Positions 19,647 to 28,631 of a DNA stretch of 40,507 bases are shown here, piece by piece (within the stretch, counting starts at the first letter, position 1; every line of letters starts with the position of its first letter). The position numbers and the translations under genes are program-made. The DNA is from a virus. The notes beneath the pieces are model-generated. The model made no database searches, was not told the DNA's origin, and saw nothing but the letters and a program-made list of their open reading frames with translations. Location of the stretch: positions 1-40,507 of IMG/VR virus record IMGVR_UViG_3300044972_001324; one strand, 5' to 3'.

Positions 19647-20480
19647 TCACTTTTTCTTTACACTACTTATACCTCTACTACAAAAACCCGAATCAAGACC
19701 CAAGGGATTAGATAACTGTAATAGGAAAATCGGAGTATGCTCTTCGTAAATGTTTCCATCACTATAAGTCATAAAACGGAAACTATGCTCCTTAGCGTAT
19801 GCAATAGCTCTTAATGCAAATTCCTTCGTTACCCCTTCTTTTACAAGTTTAAAGTTACGTTGGTATCTTGCAATACCTACATCGTTTAAATATTTGCGTA
19901 TTTTTACAGCAGTAGGCTTTGAACAATCTAATACTTTCCCCGCCTTATGTAACGATAGTCGTATTGGTCTGATGTCGTGTATGTCGTTGTCCTTTTGGAA
20001 TTTTTTTAATGCCCTAAAAGCTTTCATTCCGACTTTCGCCTTCGGATTGCTTTCAAGGTAGGTATAAGTTCTACGGAAATTCTCTTTGACTTCGATCATC
20101 TTCTTCTGACGATACAAATTCGATATAATGGGAACGGATTTTAAAAATTGTTTAATACCTTTTAAGGTAGTTTCTTTGGTAAATAACCTAAAACCACTGT
20201 TAAAGTGGTATTTTCGGATGATTTTCTTATTGGAAATAATGGTTACAACACCATTTTTGTACGTTAATAGTCCTTTTTCCCGCAAAATGCTCAAATGTTT
20301 ATACAAAACTTTGGTGTTTAAGCCCGTTTCTTCAACTTTAAATCGCTTGTGAGGGAAGTTTACAGATAAATAAACAAAATATGCAAGTGATGGCATCCAA
20401 CCGTGCTTAAAAGCATCGTAATACATCTTTCCGTGTATTCTCGTGGTTTGATTCGTATTTTGCTGTTTAAATTTTGTCAT
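19647..20480 (-). CDS. winged-helix/helix-turn-helix DNA-binding regulator, 277 aa
   Basis: ATG 20480 (MTKFKQQN) is used because the longer frame to 20510 runs into the promoter. Two probable DNA-binding units are visible: residues about 46-82 (FKVEETGLNTKVLYKHLSIL, then REKGLLTY and a wing) and about 180-215 (LDCSKPTAVKIRKYLNDVGI). The double helix-turn-helix layout resembles phage or plasmid replication/regulatory proteins. It is transcribed alone from a strong promoter in the RNA-rich region, close to the early/late divergence, so it may control that switch. The C-terminus SSVKKK is basic. Confidence 0.6.
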   Translation of the reverse strand: MTKFKQQNTNQTTRIHGKMYYDAFKHGWMPSLAYFVYLSVNFPHKRFKVEETGLNTKVLYKHLSILREKGLLTYKNGVVTIISNKKIIRKYHFNSGFRLFTKETTLKGIKQFLKSVPIISNLYRQKKMIEVKENFRRTYTYLESNPKAKVGMKAFRALKKFQKDNDIHDIRPIRLSLHKAGKVLDCSKPTAVKIRKYLNDVGIARYQRNFKLVKEGVTKEFALRAIAYAKEHSFRFMTYSDGNIYEEHTPIFLLQLSNPLGLDSGFCSRGISSVKKK

Positions 20481-20507
20481 TTTAGTGATATAATTAATTC
20501 TGCACTG

Positions 20508-20540
20508 CAAACATAAACATTATATCAATACAAAAGCAAA
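20508..20540 (-). promoter_or_regulatory. promoter of the winged-helix regulator
   Basis: Minus strand: TTTG (20537-20540), 21 bases, TATGTTTG (20508-20515), a full consensus match. The transcript would start near 20501, about 20 bases before ATG 20480. Confidence 0.7.
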
Positions 20541-20545
20541 TTTTT

Positions 20546-20656
20546 GGCAAAAAAAAAACACTGGGAACTAAAAACCAGTGTTTTTGATAAAAACGCTACA
20601 TCACTAAAACGTTTTTAAGCCTGTAAAGAAATTTGCAGAATCTTAGGCTTGAAATT
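20546..20656 (-). ncRNA. candidate small RNA of three hairpins
   Basis: No ORF. The minus-strand RNA has three successive stems: AAGCCT/AGGCTT (20617-20650), AAAAACG/CGTTTTT (20589-20616) and AAAAACACTGG/CCAGTGTTTTT (20554-20585, followed by a long U-run). A promoter-like TTTG-N16-GATATTTG (20663-20690) lies just upstream. Size about 110 bases. The last hairpin also works as a terminator on the plus strand, so it may merely insulate the regulator's promoter. Confidence 0.45.
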
Positions 20657-20766
20657 ACAGCACAAATATCGTTATATTTCTAATACCAAACAACATTTAC
20701 ACTAATTATTTTAAAAATTTCTTTATTTAATGGTTTTTTACGGGGATAAACGGTAAAATTAGGCAT

Positions 20767-20793
20767 AAAAAATCCCAACCTAAGTCGGGATTT
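20767..20793 (-). terminator. terminator of the 42-residue gene
   Basis: Minus-strand stem AAATCCCGAC/GTTGGGATTT (10 bp with one G-U that would be an A-C mismatch on the plus strand), then TTTTTTATG. The strand-specific pairing supports minus-direction use. Nearly the same hairpin recurs at 20998-21021. Confidence 0.75.
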
Positions 20794-20805
20794 AAAGATT
20801 TTAAC

Positions 20806-20934
20806 TTACTTTTTAGTTGTTTTCTGTGTCAACTGTTGAGTTGGAGCTTTGTAAGTAGTTTTTTGTGTCAACTGTTGAGTTGGTTTTGCTGTGGTCTTTT
20901 GCGTTAATTGCTGTGACCTTCCTTTGTCTGGCAT
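20806..20934 (-). CDS. 42-residue protein with three QQLTQKTT repeats
   Basis: ATG 20934 (MPDKGRSQQLTQKTT) is chosen because the promoter at 20964-20995 lies inside the longer frame. The sequence is essentially three copies of (P)TQQLTQKTT separated by AK, YKA and KK. It is Gln/Thr/Lys-rich, without Cys or aromatic core except one Tyr, and probably disordered. Two copies are encoded by an exact 20-base direct repeat (20825-20844 and 20864-20883, 39-base period). It is transcribed alone between a consensus promoter and a strong terminator, implying high expression. Function unknown. Confidence 0.6.
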   Translation of the reverse strand: MPDKGRSQQLTQKTTAKPTQQLTQKTTYKAPTQQLTQKTTKK

Positions 20935-20963
20935 AATATAAGTTTTATTTATTAATAGTGAAA

Positions 20964-20995
20964 CAAAGGTATGTAAAATAAAACTATAAAACAAA
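20964..20995 (-). promoter_or_regulatory. promoter of the 42-residue gene
   Basis: Minus strand: TTTG (20992-20995), 20 bases, TACCTTTG (20964-20971). Leader of about 20-25 bases to ATG 20934. The -33 box touches the U-run of the upstream terminator. Confidence 0.75.
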
Positions 20996-21021
20996 AAAAA
21001 TCCCGCACTAAGTCGGGATTT
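20993..21021 (-). terminator. terminator of the 83-residue gene
   Basis: Minus strand AAATCCCG/CGGGATTT (8 bp, 8-base loop) followed by TTTTTTTT. It lies 26 bases after the stop at 21047 and is almost a copy of the terminator at 20767. Confidence 0.8.
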
Positions 21022-21046
21022 AATGGTTGTACATCCTTTTTTACGA

Positions 21047-21298
21047 TTAAGCAATCGAATTTACTGCTAATGTTCTGATGTTTCCAAGAGATGTGTTTCT
21101 TGAAGCAGAAGTTTTGTAAGTCCAAGTAACCGATGGAATCCCTGTGTTAAAGTTAAAAACAATAAGGAATCTGTCAGCCTTTGTTCCTACATCTTCTAAA
21201 TCAACAGTTGCGATATTCGTTACTAATTCGATGTTTACATCTTCTCCCGAACTACCGGCAGCAGTTGGTCTGATTAATGGTTTTGCTAAAGCACTCAT
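21047..21298 (-). CDS. small beta-rich protein, own transcription unit, 83 aa
   Basis: Starts MSALAKPLIRPTAAGSSGED and continues with beta strands (VNIELVTNIATVDLEDV; FLIVFNFNTGIPSVTWTYKT). No signal peptide or membrane segment. It has a -7 box TATATTTG upstream and a strong terminator downstream, and diverges from the late genes at 21389. Such an isolated, strongly punctuated gene next to the packaging genes could be an abundant decoration or structural protein. I recall similar small proteins in Bacteroidota phages, but no function can be named. Confidence 0.6.
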   Translation of the reverse strand: MSALAKPLIRPTAAGSSGEDVNIELVTNIATVDLEDVGTKADRFLIVFNFNTGIPSVTWTYKTSASRNTSLGNIRTLAVNSIA

Positions 21299-21332
21299 AA
21301 ATTTATGGTTTTAAATTATTAATAATAGGGTA

Positions 21333-21369
21333 CAAATATAATAACATTTCAAAAATAATTATATCTTTG
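21333..21369. promoter_or_regulatory. divergent promoter region between left and right arms
   Basis: TATATTTG on the minus strand (21333-21340) faces the 83-residue gene; TATCTTTG on the plus strand (21362-21369) faces the late genes, 19 bases before ATG 21389. Both match the -7 consensus; good -33 boxes are not seen, which would fit promoters needing an activator. Confidence 0.6.
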
Positions 21370-21388
21370 CCTTTTAAATTTATTGAAA

Positions 21389-21661
21389 ATGACACAAGTA
21401 AGTAAAACTTTTATTATTTCAGAGATTGCCAGAACGCCAATCGACCCAGTAAATATCAGCAATATGTTTACTTTTAAAAAGCAAGATGACATATTGAACG
21501 TGGGATTAACAAAAACAACTTCGTATGTAATTGCCTTTTATAAAGCAGACCCGTACTTAGATCACAATCCTATCCTATGGAAGTATGAAGGTGAATCTGA
21601 AAGAGATTGCGATTATAACAAGTTAATTAATTTATACACCGATAAAATAAGTTCACTATGA
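21389..21661 (+). CDS. hypothetical late protein, 90 aa
   Basis: First gene of the late region. ATG 21389 is preferred over an upstream TTG at 21383. A mixed alpha/beta sequence (MTQVSKTFIISEIARTP; LWKYEGESERDCDYN). It overlaps the next gene as ATGA. Unknown family; position suggests packaging or a transcriptional role. Confidence 0.55.
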   Translation: MTQVSKTFIISEIARTPIDPVNISNMFTFKKQDDILNVGLTKTTSYVIAFYKADPYLDHNPILWKYEGESERDCDYNKLINLYTDKISSL

Positions 21662-22038
21662 GCAAACGTGGAATGAGAAACATTGATTTCTTAGTAAACA
21701 TTGAAAACTTGCAAGTAAACCTTGCAAAAGAAAGCTATCTTGCTAAAACTGCTGCTAAAAAGAAAAAAGTATTGAAAGCATTTGTTTCCTGCGAGAATAT
21801 TAAAAAAATGATTTTCGAACACGATGGAGCAGCTTACGATATTGTAGAAACATTAGTTCCAATTATGGTTCCCAACAAGTACGATGAAGCGGGGGAAGAA
21901 GTAGAGCAATCTATGAAGCCTTTAATCGACTACACTTGTGATGGTTTATTAAGATGGACTTATATCTTAGGCAAAAACGGAAGATACGACCTTGACGAAG
22001 TAAAAGTAGAATTAGAGAAGATTAAAAAAGCTATTTAA
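21658..22038 (+). CDS. hypothetical protein, candidate small terminase, 126 aa
   Basis: Basic helical N-terminus (MSKRGMRNIDFLVNIENLQ, then AAKKKKVLKAF), acidic C-terminal half. It lies directly before the large terminase (3-base gap), the usual place of a small terminase subunit, and its size and charge would fit. No recognisable helix-turn-helix was found, so the assignment rests on position only. Confidence 0.4.
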   Translation: MSKRGMRNIDFLVNIENLQVNLAKESYLAKTAAKKKKVLKAFVSCENIKKMIFEHDGAAYDIVETLVPIMVPNKYDEAGEEVEQSMKPLIDYTCDGLLRWTYILGKNGRYDLDEVKVELEKIKKAI

Positions 22039-22041
22039 CCT

Positions 22042-24450
22042 ATGGGTTTCAAAGGACATTCCATAAAGCATGAATTAATAACTGAAGGGCATTTAGACTT
22101 CTTACAGGAGATGCACGAATTAGGTGTAGACCTAACTCCCGAAGAGCTAAAAATGCTTGAACGTGCAAAGAGAGTTGCCTTTGGAGATACCGATATGGAA
22201 ATACTTGCTCAAAAGCAAGAAGATAGAAAAGATTTTCACGATAACTTAACGGAAGGCAGGAAATATCCCGAAGAAAAGTTAGCTGACGAACATATAATGG
22301 TTATTGATAACTCCGAGTATGCAAAGGTAGTCGGGGAAGATAAAGCTAACTTTGCTTTCGTTCAAAGAGGAACACTTAACGATTCAAAAACTTACGAGGA
22401 ACTTCAAGACAAAGCACTATTTTCCTTCAAAGGAGATGGGAGCGAAATAACAAAGAAAGATTGGTATCCCGAAAGTAATATTGAACATAAACCTGAATTT
22501 GTAGCTTGGATAAACAGTATCAATTCAGGATTCCAAAATATGATACAATACCAACCTTTTAGAAGGTATTGCCAACAAGCTAAAACGTGGTTAGACCAAG
22601 GCGGGGATTCCTCACAATTCACACGTAGAGATGAAAGAGATGCTTACCGCATAAACGAGTTTATACGTTGTAGAGAAAACACATTATACTTCTTAGATAA
22701 GTATCTTACCTTAAAAGATGGAGATTTAACCTCTGGAAACAACAAGTATAAATCAAAACCCGCTCACAAGGTAATTTGTTTCCTTATGGATTGTGGATAT
22801 TCACTTATGGTGGGTAAAGGTAGACAGATGGCTGCAACCTCCACATTCGCGGGAACAGCATTAGCAAAGATTATTTTTCGTTCAGGATTTACAATGAAAC
22901 TGATAGCCCAAGATGATATGAAGGCTAAAGAAATTGTAAATGATAAAGTAAAATTCCCTTTTAACAACCTACCTGAATGGATGAAGCCTACTGTTGGAAA
23001 CGATAGAGAGGAAGTTCTAAGATTTGTAAAGAAAGGAGTTAAGAAAGGGTCTAAAGAAGGAGCTGATTCCATACTTCGAGTTGTTCCCCCAAGCGTAGGT
23101 GCAATCAATGGTGGTTCGCCTGATTGTGTTTACATAGATGAAGCAGGATATATCGGAATGTTAGGAAAAATGATTAAGGAAGCTCGACCAACAATGTTTG
23201 GACAAGACCCTAATACCGGTAAACTCAAAATGAAACGTCAAATAGTAATTTGGGGTACAGGAGGTACAGAAGAGGGGGAAGTTAAGAGAAAAACCAAATC
23301 ATACGAAGTAGAATACTACAACTGTGTAAAACATTGGGAGGAAAAAGACTTCCATTATGGAATTATACCTTTGTTCTTTGATTGGACAGCAAGGCCGGGG
23401 ATGACAAAAGAAATGTATCTTAAAGAGAAACGTGCTTATGCTAAAGAAGATGGTCCAGAAAAAGATGCTTCACTAATTCAATTCAAACAACACTACCCTT
23501 CCACTATACAAGATATGTTCCTTTCAACAGGAAAACTACTTGTATCTGCTGATTGGATAAATCAACAAATGGATAGGATTAGAAATGCTCCCCATAAGTT
23601 AAAATCACAAAAAGGATACTTTGAACCTATATTTGATTATACCCAACCTAAAGGAGAGTATTCAGATGTTCCCTATAAGATTATAGGAGCAACTTTTGTT
23701 CCATTGAATCCTTCTATGGATGAAATGAGTAGAGCAACAGTAGAGGTTTTCTTACCGCCAAGTAAAGCGTGGAGAAATAGATACTATCAAGGAACCGACC
23801 CTATTATGAATGATACAGGTTATTCAGATATGGCTTCGGTAATATACGATTCTCACTTCAATACGTTATCTGCTGTAATGAGCTATAGAGATAGCGATCA
23901 CAAGTACAACTTCCTGCAAACACTTTTGTTAGGGCTGTACTTTGATACAAACAATAAGGGATTAGGAGTACCTGAATTAGTCGAAGCAAACATTGGAACA
24001 GCATATATAGATTACAAGGAAGAGAAAGGATACTTTAATTCACTTGTACATAATAAAGAGCTGCCTGATTACCTTACAGGCGGGGGAAGTATGATAGGGA
24101 TAGATAATAGAGGAAATAGGTCAAGATTTATCATAAATAAGATGGCCGAGCTTATAACCACATCCGGGAATAAGTTTTACATATTGGACTTTTTTAGACA
24201 ATTGGAAACCTTCCATTGTACGGTAACACAAAAAGGAGCCGAAGTCTGGGGTGTATCAGATAAAAGACAATTTAAAGATGATATACTTTATGCAACAGTT
24301 TTTGCTTACATTTGCAGAATGACATTTGATAGAAACCAACCTTACGAGGTAACTTCTGAAGCAATGACATATAAAGTAGTTCAAAAATTAGTAAGAAACA
24401 AGGATTTAACACTATCAAAAGTAGGAGTTAGAGTGCCTGTAAGACATTAA
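22042..24450 (+). CDS. terL: terminase large subunit
   Basis: 802 residues. ATPase domain: Walker A-like MVGKGRQMAAT near 256-266 (arginine-containing as in many phage TerLs), Walker B CVYIDEAGYIG near 360-370, and coupling motif IVIWGTGG near 398-405. The nuclease domain begins with YYQGTDPIMNDTGYSDMASV near 580-600 (first acidic residue), a VEANIGTAYIDYKE segment near 650-665, and ends with RQFKDDILYATVFAY near 742-756 (third acidic site). It cuts concatemeric DNA and pumps it through the portal. Length is near the upper end for phages, as in crAss-like relatives. Confidence 0.9.
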   Translation: MGFKGHSIKHELITEGHLDFLQEMHELGVDLTPEELKMLERAKRVAFGDTDMEILAQKQEDRKDFHDNLTEGRKYPEEKLADEHIMVIDNSEYAKVVGEDKANFAFVQRGTLNDSKTYEELQDKALFSFKGDGSEITKKDWYPESNIEHKPEFVAWINSINSGFQNMIQYQPFRRYCQQAKTWLDQGGDSSQFTRRDERDAYRINEFIRCRENTLYFLDKYLTLKDGDLTSGNNKYKSKPAHKVICFLMDCGYSLMVGKGRQMAATSTFAGTALAKIIFRSGFTMKLIAQDDMKAKEIVNDKVKFPFNNLPEWMKPTVGNDREEVLRFVKKGVKKGSKEGADSILRVVPPSVGAINGGSPDCVYIDEAGYIGMLGKMIKEARPTMFGQDPNTGKLKMKRQIVIWGTGGTEEGEVKRKTKSYEVEYYNCVKHWEEKDFHYGIIPLFFDWTARPGMTKEMYLKEKRAYAKEDGPEKDASLIQFKQHYPSTIQDMFLSTGKLLVSADWINQQMDRIRNAPHKLKSQKGYFEPIFDYTQPKGEYSDVPYKIIGATFVPLNPSMDEMSRATVEVFLPPSKAWRNRYYQGTDPIMNDTGYSDMASVIYDSHFNTLSAVMSYRDSDHKYNFLQTLLLGLYFDTNNKGLGVPELVEANIGTAYIDYKEEKGYFNSLVHNKELPDYLTGGGSMIGIDNRGNRSRFIINKMAELITTSGNKFYILDFFRQLETFHCTVTQKGAEVWGVSDKRQFKDDILYATVFAYICRMTFDRNQPYEVTSEAMTYKVVQKLVRNKDLTLSKVGVRVPVRH

Positions 24451-24454
24451 TGAT

Positions 24455-25126
24455 ATGGGAAGAAAGATAGAAACCGAAAGAGATATAAGACCTGACAGTC
24501 AGGAAGCTTATGAAAGAAAAAATACTTACCTAAGTGACTACAGTTTATTTAGGCCTATATCTGTTCGTGGATTATTGAATGACTACCCTGAATTAAATGA
24601 CGTTGTTGAATTTAAGAAGTTAAGCAAGGTAGAACTATTGTTTACTTGGTATTTCGCAAATGAAGCAAGTCCTTTCTTTGATATTGACGATGAATTTGAG
24701 AGAGCAAAAAGCTCTTTAAAGTATGCTTTATATGTAGCGCAAGATAATTCGGCTACAAGGTCAATAAGACAACAATATGCAACGCTTGAATTTCCAGAGA
24801 AAGTAGCTTCAGCAATATTGAAGATGAAAACTTACAAACTTGGGCCAAGAGTTCGAGCAAAAAAGATGGTCGATAATATTTTGAATAACTTTGAAAAGAT
24901 TATCAAAATGGATATTGATTCAGATGAATTTAAAAAGGAAGGAGAAAAGGATTTTGACAAAATAAAGAAGTATGTAGATTCAGCTACTAACATCGCTAAA
25001 AATATACCTGATTTAATCAGTATGTCGGAAAGTGGATTTGCAGTAGCGAAGCGCGGGGAAGAAATGTCAGATTCAGAAGTAGATGGAGGAGGGTCATTGA
25101 TTGACCAATGGCACGAAGAAAATTAA
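24455..25126 (+). CDS. hypothetical head-gene-cluster protein, 223 aa
   Basis: Starts MGRKIETERDIRPDSQEAY; a helical protein with a FTWYFANEASPFFDIDDEFERA segment and a lysine-rich C-terminal half. It lies between terminase and portal, separated from both by only a few bases. Unknown function; packaging accessory or portal partner by position. Confidence 0.55.
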   Translation: MGRKIETERDIRPDSQEAYERKNTYLSDYSLFRPISVRGLLNDYPELNDVVEFKKLSKVELLFTWYFANEASPFFDIDDEFERAKSSLKYALYVAQDNSATRSIRQQYATLEFPEKVASAILKMKTYKLGPRVRAKKMVDNILNNFEKIIKMDIDSDEFKKEGEKDFDKIKKYVDSATNIAKNIPDLISMSESGFAVAKRGEEMSDSEVDGGGSLIDQWHEEN

Positions 25127-25145
25127 CAAAAACAACTTTAAATAT

Positions 25146-27374
25146 ATGGCACTAATAGTAGCACCAGAAACAAGACCAAATAGGGTTATAGACGTAAAAG
25201 ATGCGTTATACCACTTAAAGATGGCAAAGTACTGTCTTTATGTGGGCAATGATGGTCGTCATACAAGTTGGTTAACAAAAAATAAAGTAAATAAAGACTT
25301 TTACAAAGGTGATCAATGGTCATTACAAGAAGATAAACAAACATTCTTGCAAGATACAACCGGGAATACCACAACTCGTTTAGCGTTGGTTCAGAACTTA
25401 ATCAGACCAATGGTAGAACAGTATCGTGGCAACTCCATAATCTTAAATATCAATGCTGCTGCAAAAAGCATATCAAGTCACTCTTTAAACAGAAGAGATA
25501 AAAGACTTACAGAACAGTTATTTAAAACAAGAGTAGCCCAAGAGTTTCCAAACGTAGGAAACATAATGAGAGATAACGACCCTTCAATTGGAAAAGAAGA
25601 AGGTCAAACAGAAATCATATTTGAGAACTTGTACGTTGACAACTTAACGCGGGAAATTAATGATTTATTAGATTACTCTAAGAAATTAAACAGATTCCAA
25701 AAGAAACAAGTAAAAGCATCTCAAAACTTAGCTTTAACTGGATTAGCAGTAGAACAAGCAATATTGCAAGGAGGAGATTTAAGATTTGAATCAATAGAGC
25801 CTGATGACTTCTTTTTTGATAGAGATGCAAGGGAGTTTGATTTGACCGATGCTGAATTTATGGGTACAGTAAAACCTATCGACATACCGTTAGTGTTAGA
25901 ACGTTGGAATGTAAAGCCCGAAGATGCAGAAGCATTAGAAGAATACACTCGAAACGCAGGAAATGCCACAACTTACATATCAAGTACAAACACAAGAAAC
26001 TACGGAGCTAATAAAGTTCCTGTTGTAACTGTATATTGGAAAGATACTGAAAGATACAAGTATGGTTGGGTAATGGATGAAGATAACTACCCTGTATTAG
26101 TAAGAATAGGAAAGAAAACAACTCAAAATTCATTAGATGCTGAAAAGATATATGAAGAAGCAGATTTGATTACCCCGCCTGACACACCTAAAAACCGTAA
26201 ACTATTTCCTAATGGAAAAAAGACTACAATGCTTTACTGTGATGTATTAAGATATTGTACTTATATTCCAAGCGAAGTAGTTTCATCAATGAACTCAAGT
26301 GAAGCGCAAAAATATTCGGACATTATACTTGACTGGGGTATGGACCCTTACCAAGATACAAAATACCAAGACATTTCAAACGTTAATTTCCCTTTTAAAG
26401 TGGCTATTTGGGGTTATGTAGATGGAGAGATATTTTCACCGGTTGACGATGCAATAAGTCCACAAAGATTTATTAACCGTATGCTTTCATTATCAGAAAG
26501 CCGAATGAACAGTTCGGGAGGTTCCAACGTCATCATAGATGAAGATTCAGTTGAAGATGCAGAACAAACTTACTTAGACATTAAAGAAGGGAAGCCTATC
26601 ACTGTAAGAACACGTGGGAAAGGAATACCAAATACTGTAGGTTATTACGATGCAACTCCAAAAGCGGGAACATACCAAATGTTTCAAATGATTAACAACA
26701 TGCAAAACCTGATACAAACAGTAACAGGTGTGAATGAATCATTAAAAGGAGAATCAACAGGAAGCGATCAGTTAGTAGGGGTAACACAATTAATGATACA
26801 AAGAGGTTCGTTAATGCAGGAGCCATTTTACAATGCGTTATCAGATATGTTTATGCAGATGTATGAAACAGTTGCTACTGTAGGAAAAAAATACTACATT
26901 GATAATGAAAAAGAACTTTCTATTATTGCTGGTGACGAAGCGTTAAAAATCTTTAAGCTATCAGATGAATTAAGAAACGAAGATTTCGCAATTTTCGTGG
27001 AAAAAGAAAATTCTGACCAAGCGTTAAAGAATAATGCAAATCAAATGCTTCAAGTATTCCTTGAGATGGGAATGATAGATCAAGAGATTTTTGCAAACTT
27101 ATACGAGAGAGCAACACCAAGTAAAGTGATGGCAGAAGTGAGGAGATTTGTTAAAATCCAAAGAGAAAGCGCACGTAGAGCAGAAGAGCAACAAAACGCT
27201 ATGATGCAGCAAGAACAAGCAGCATTAGCAGAAGCGGTAACTATGGAACAAGCGCAATCACAAGCACAAAAAGACCAAGAATTTGGAAGAAAGATGGAGG
27301 AAAAAATGGTTGACCAAGATAATAAAATGGAGGAGATTTACGCTAAAGAATTATTAGCAAACCAACAAAAATAG
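25146..27374 (+). CDS. portal protein
   Basis: ATG 25146 (MALIVAPETRPN) is used. The longer frame starts inside the previous gene. 742 residues with a portal-like wing and stem: KNKVNKDFYKGDQWSL, RLALVQNLIRPMVEQYRGN, then a conserved FESIEPDDFFFDRDAREFD block and the core helical region SPQRFINRMLSLSESRMNSSGG. NNMQNLIQTVTGVNESLKG, the stem helix, follows. The C-terminal 80 residues are Gln/Glu/Met-rich coiled coil. As a 12-fold ring it forms the DNA channel and nucleates capsid assembly. Position after terminase and before capsid supports the call. Confidence 0.85.
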   Translation: MALIVAPETRPNRVIDVKDALYHLKMAKYCLYVGNDGRHTSWLTKNKVNKDFYKGDQWSLQEDKQTFLQDTTGNTTTRLALVQNLIRPMVEQYRGNSIILNINAAAKSISSHSLNRRDKRLTEQLFKTRVAQEFPNVGNIMRDNDPSIGKEEGQTEIIFENLYVDNLTREINDLLDYSKKLNRFQKKQVKASQNLALTGLAVEQAILQGGDLRFESIEPDDFFFDRDAREFDLTDAEFMGTVKPIDIPLVLERWNVKPEDAEALEEYTRNAGNATTYISSTNTRNYGANKVPVVTVYWKDTERYKYGWVMDEDNYPVLVRIGKKTTQNSLDAEKIYEEADLITPPDTPKNRKLFPNGKKTTMLYCDVLRYCTYIPSEVVSSMNSSEAQKYSDIILDWGMDPYQDTKYQDISNVNFPFKVAIWGYVDGEIFSPVDDAISPQRFINRMLSLSESRMNSSGGSNVIIDEDSVEDAEQTYLDIKEGKPITVRTRGKGIPNTVGYYDATPKAGTYQMFQMINNMQNLIQTVTGVNESLKGESTGSDQLVGVTQLMIQRGSLMQEPFYNALSDMFMQMYETVATVGKKYYIDNEKELSIIAGDEALKIFKLSDELRNEDFAIFVEKENSDQALKNNANQMLQVFLEMGMIDQEIFANLYERATPSKVMAEVRRFVKIQRESARRAEEQQNAMMQQEQAALAEAVTMEQAQSQAQKDQEFGRKMEEKMVDQDNKMEEIYAKELLANQQK

Positions 27375-27406
27375 AATTAAACCGATTAAATTTCTTTATA
27401 AACCGC

Positions 27407-27435
27407 TTGTGTATTAAAAAATAATTATAAATTTG
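27407..27435 (+). promoter_or_regulatory. late promoter upstream of the scaffold-like gene
   Basis: TTG (27407-27409), 18 bases, TAAATTTG (27428-27435), 21 bases before ATG 27456. It would give extra transcription of the scaffold-like and capsid genes, needed in higher amounts than terminase and portal. Confidence 0.65.
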
Positions 27436-27455
27436 CAAAAGAAAATTAAGTAAAG

Positions 27456-28607
27456 ATGTCAGAAGAAATAGAACAAGTAGTACCAGATACTAATAAAAAC
27501 ACAGTAGAATCATTGATGAACGCAATGGGTTCGTTAGGCGGGGATAACCCATATTTAAACGAATTAAAGCAAATAAGAACTGAATCTGCTGAAGAAAATA
27601 AAGAGGTAATTGCTCCTACTAATGAAGAACAAAGTTTACCGCCTAACCCAATCGAGGGTGGGGAAAATATTGAAACTAAGGAAAATCTTGAAATAAATCC
27701 TATTTTTGGAGATAAAAACTTAGCTGTAAAAACTGAAACATATTATCCAATTGAAACGCCAAAGGAATTAAGTGAGGTAATCACAAAGTTTGGAGTTAAA
27801 GATTATGGGGAATTTGAGCAAAAGATAGAGGGATGGAAACAGACTGAAGAAAAGTACGTAGAGCAAACAAAGCAAGTAGAAAACTTTGAATCTATACTTT
27901 CAAGTCTTGACCCGGCTTTATACCTTGCTTTACAGAAAGCAGCGAGAGGGGAGGATTGGAGAGCTGAAATTAATCAAGCTCCTGCAATTGACTTCGCTAA
28001 ATCAGTAGACCAAATTGATACGCAAAAACTCGTGGAAACATTTATGCCAAACGAATTTACAGCAGAAGATTGGGAAGAGTATAATGATCCACATGGAGAT
28101 GCTTCAATTAAGAAAGCAATCAACATAGCATATTCATCTTCAAAAGAGAAGTTTGAAGCAAAGAAAGGAGATTTTAACACTAAAATCGAAACTGAAAAGA
28201 ATCGAGGAGTTAAAGCTCAAGAAAATTTCAACGAATCGCTGGGAAAATCAGTTGACTTTGTTAAGAAACAAATGTCTGATATAGACCAAGGTTATTTGAA
28301 TGGTGTTGTAGGTAAGATAACAAAAGAAGGTATAGTAAATGCCTTTTATAATACCGATGGCACTTTAAAAGAAACAGCAATAGCTTCTTTTATTCGTTCA
28401 ACAGACGAATACGAGAACTTCGTTAAGATTAGAATTAACAATGCTGTAAAAGAAGCTGTCAACAAGGAAAGACAGAATCTATTGGAAAGAGGACAAGAAA
28501 ACCCAAATATAAGAAGAAGCACGAACAGTGGAACAAATGATTTAAGACCAGAAGTACAAAGTAAGTTAGCAGAAATCGAAAGATTAGGAACAGGAAGCAC
28601 TTATTAA
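27456..28607 (+). CDS. acidic helical protein, probable scaffold
   Basis: 383 residues, strongly Glu/Lys-rich and largely helical, with long charged helices (EKFEAKKGDFNTKIETEKNRG; VKEAVNKERQNLLERG) and a disordered N-terminal 110 residues. No catalytic motif is visible. Its place between portal and capsid, length and composition are typical of scaffolding proteins that shape the procapsid and are removed later. A protease function cannot be excluded but no serine-protease signature was noticed. Confidence 0.65.
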   Translation: MSEEIEQVVPDTNKNTVESLMNAMGSLGGDNPYLNELKQIRTESAEENKEVIAPTNEEQSLPPNPIEGGENIETKENLEINPIFGDKNLAVKTETYYPIETPKELSEVITKFGVKDYGEFEQKIEGWKQTEEKYVEQTKQVENFESILSSLDPALYLALQKAARGEDWRAEINQAPAIDFAKSVDQIDTQKLVETFMPNEFTAEDWEEYNDPHGDASIKKAINIAYSSSKEKFEAKKGDFNTKIETEKNRGVKAQENFNESLGKSVDFVKKQMSDIDQGYLNGVVGKITKEGIVNAFYNTDGTLKETAIASFIRSTDEYENFVKIRINNAVKEAVNKERQNLLERGQENPNIRRSTNSGTNDLRPEVQSKLAEIERLGTGSTY

Positions 28608-28631
28608 TAAACTTTAAAAAATCATTTTAAA

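Noticed and set aside
22042-24450. Possible stop-codon recoding as in some crAss-like phages
   Set aside because: Long genes read through with the standard code, several genes (for example the 3269 methyltransferase) end in TAG at sensible positions, and no suppressor anticodon was found.
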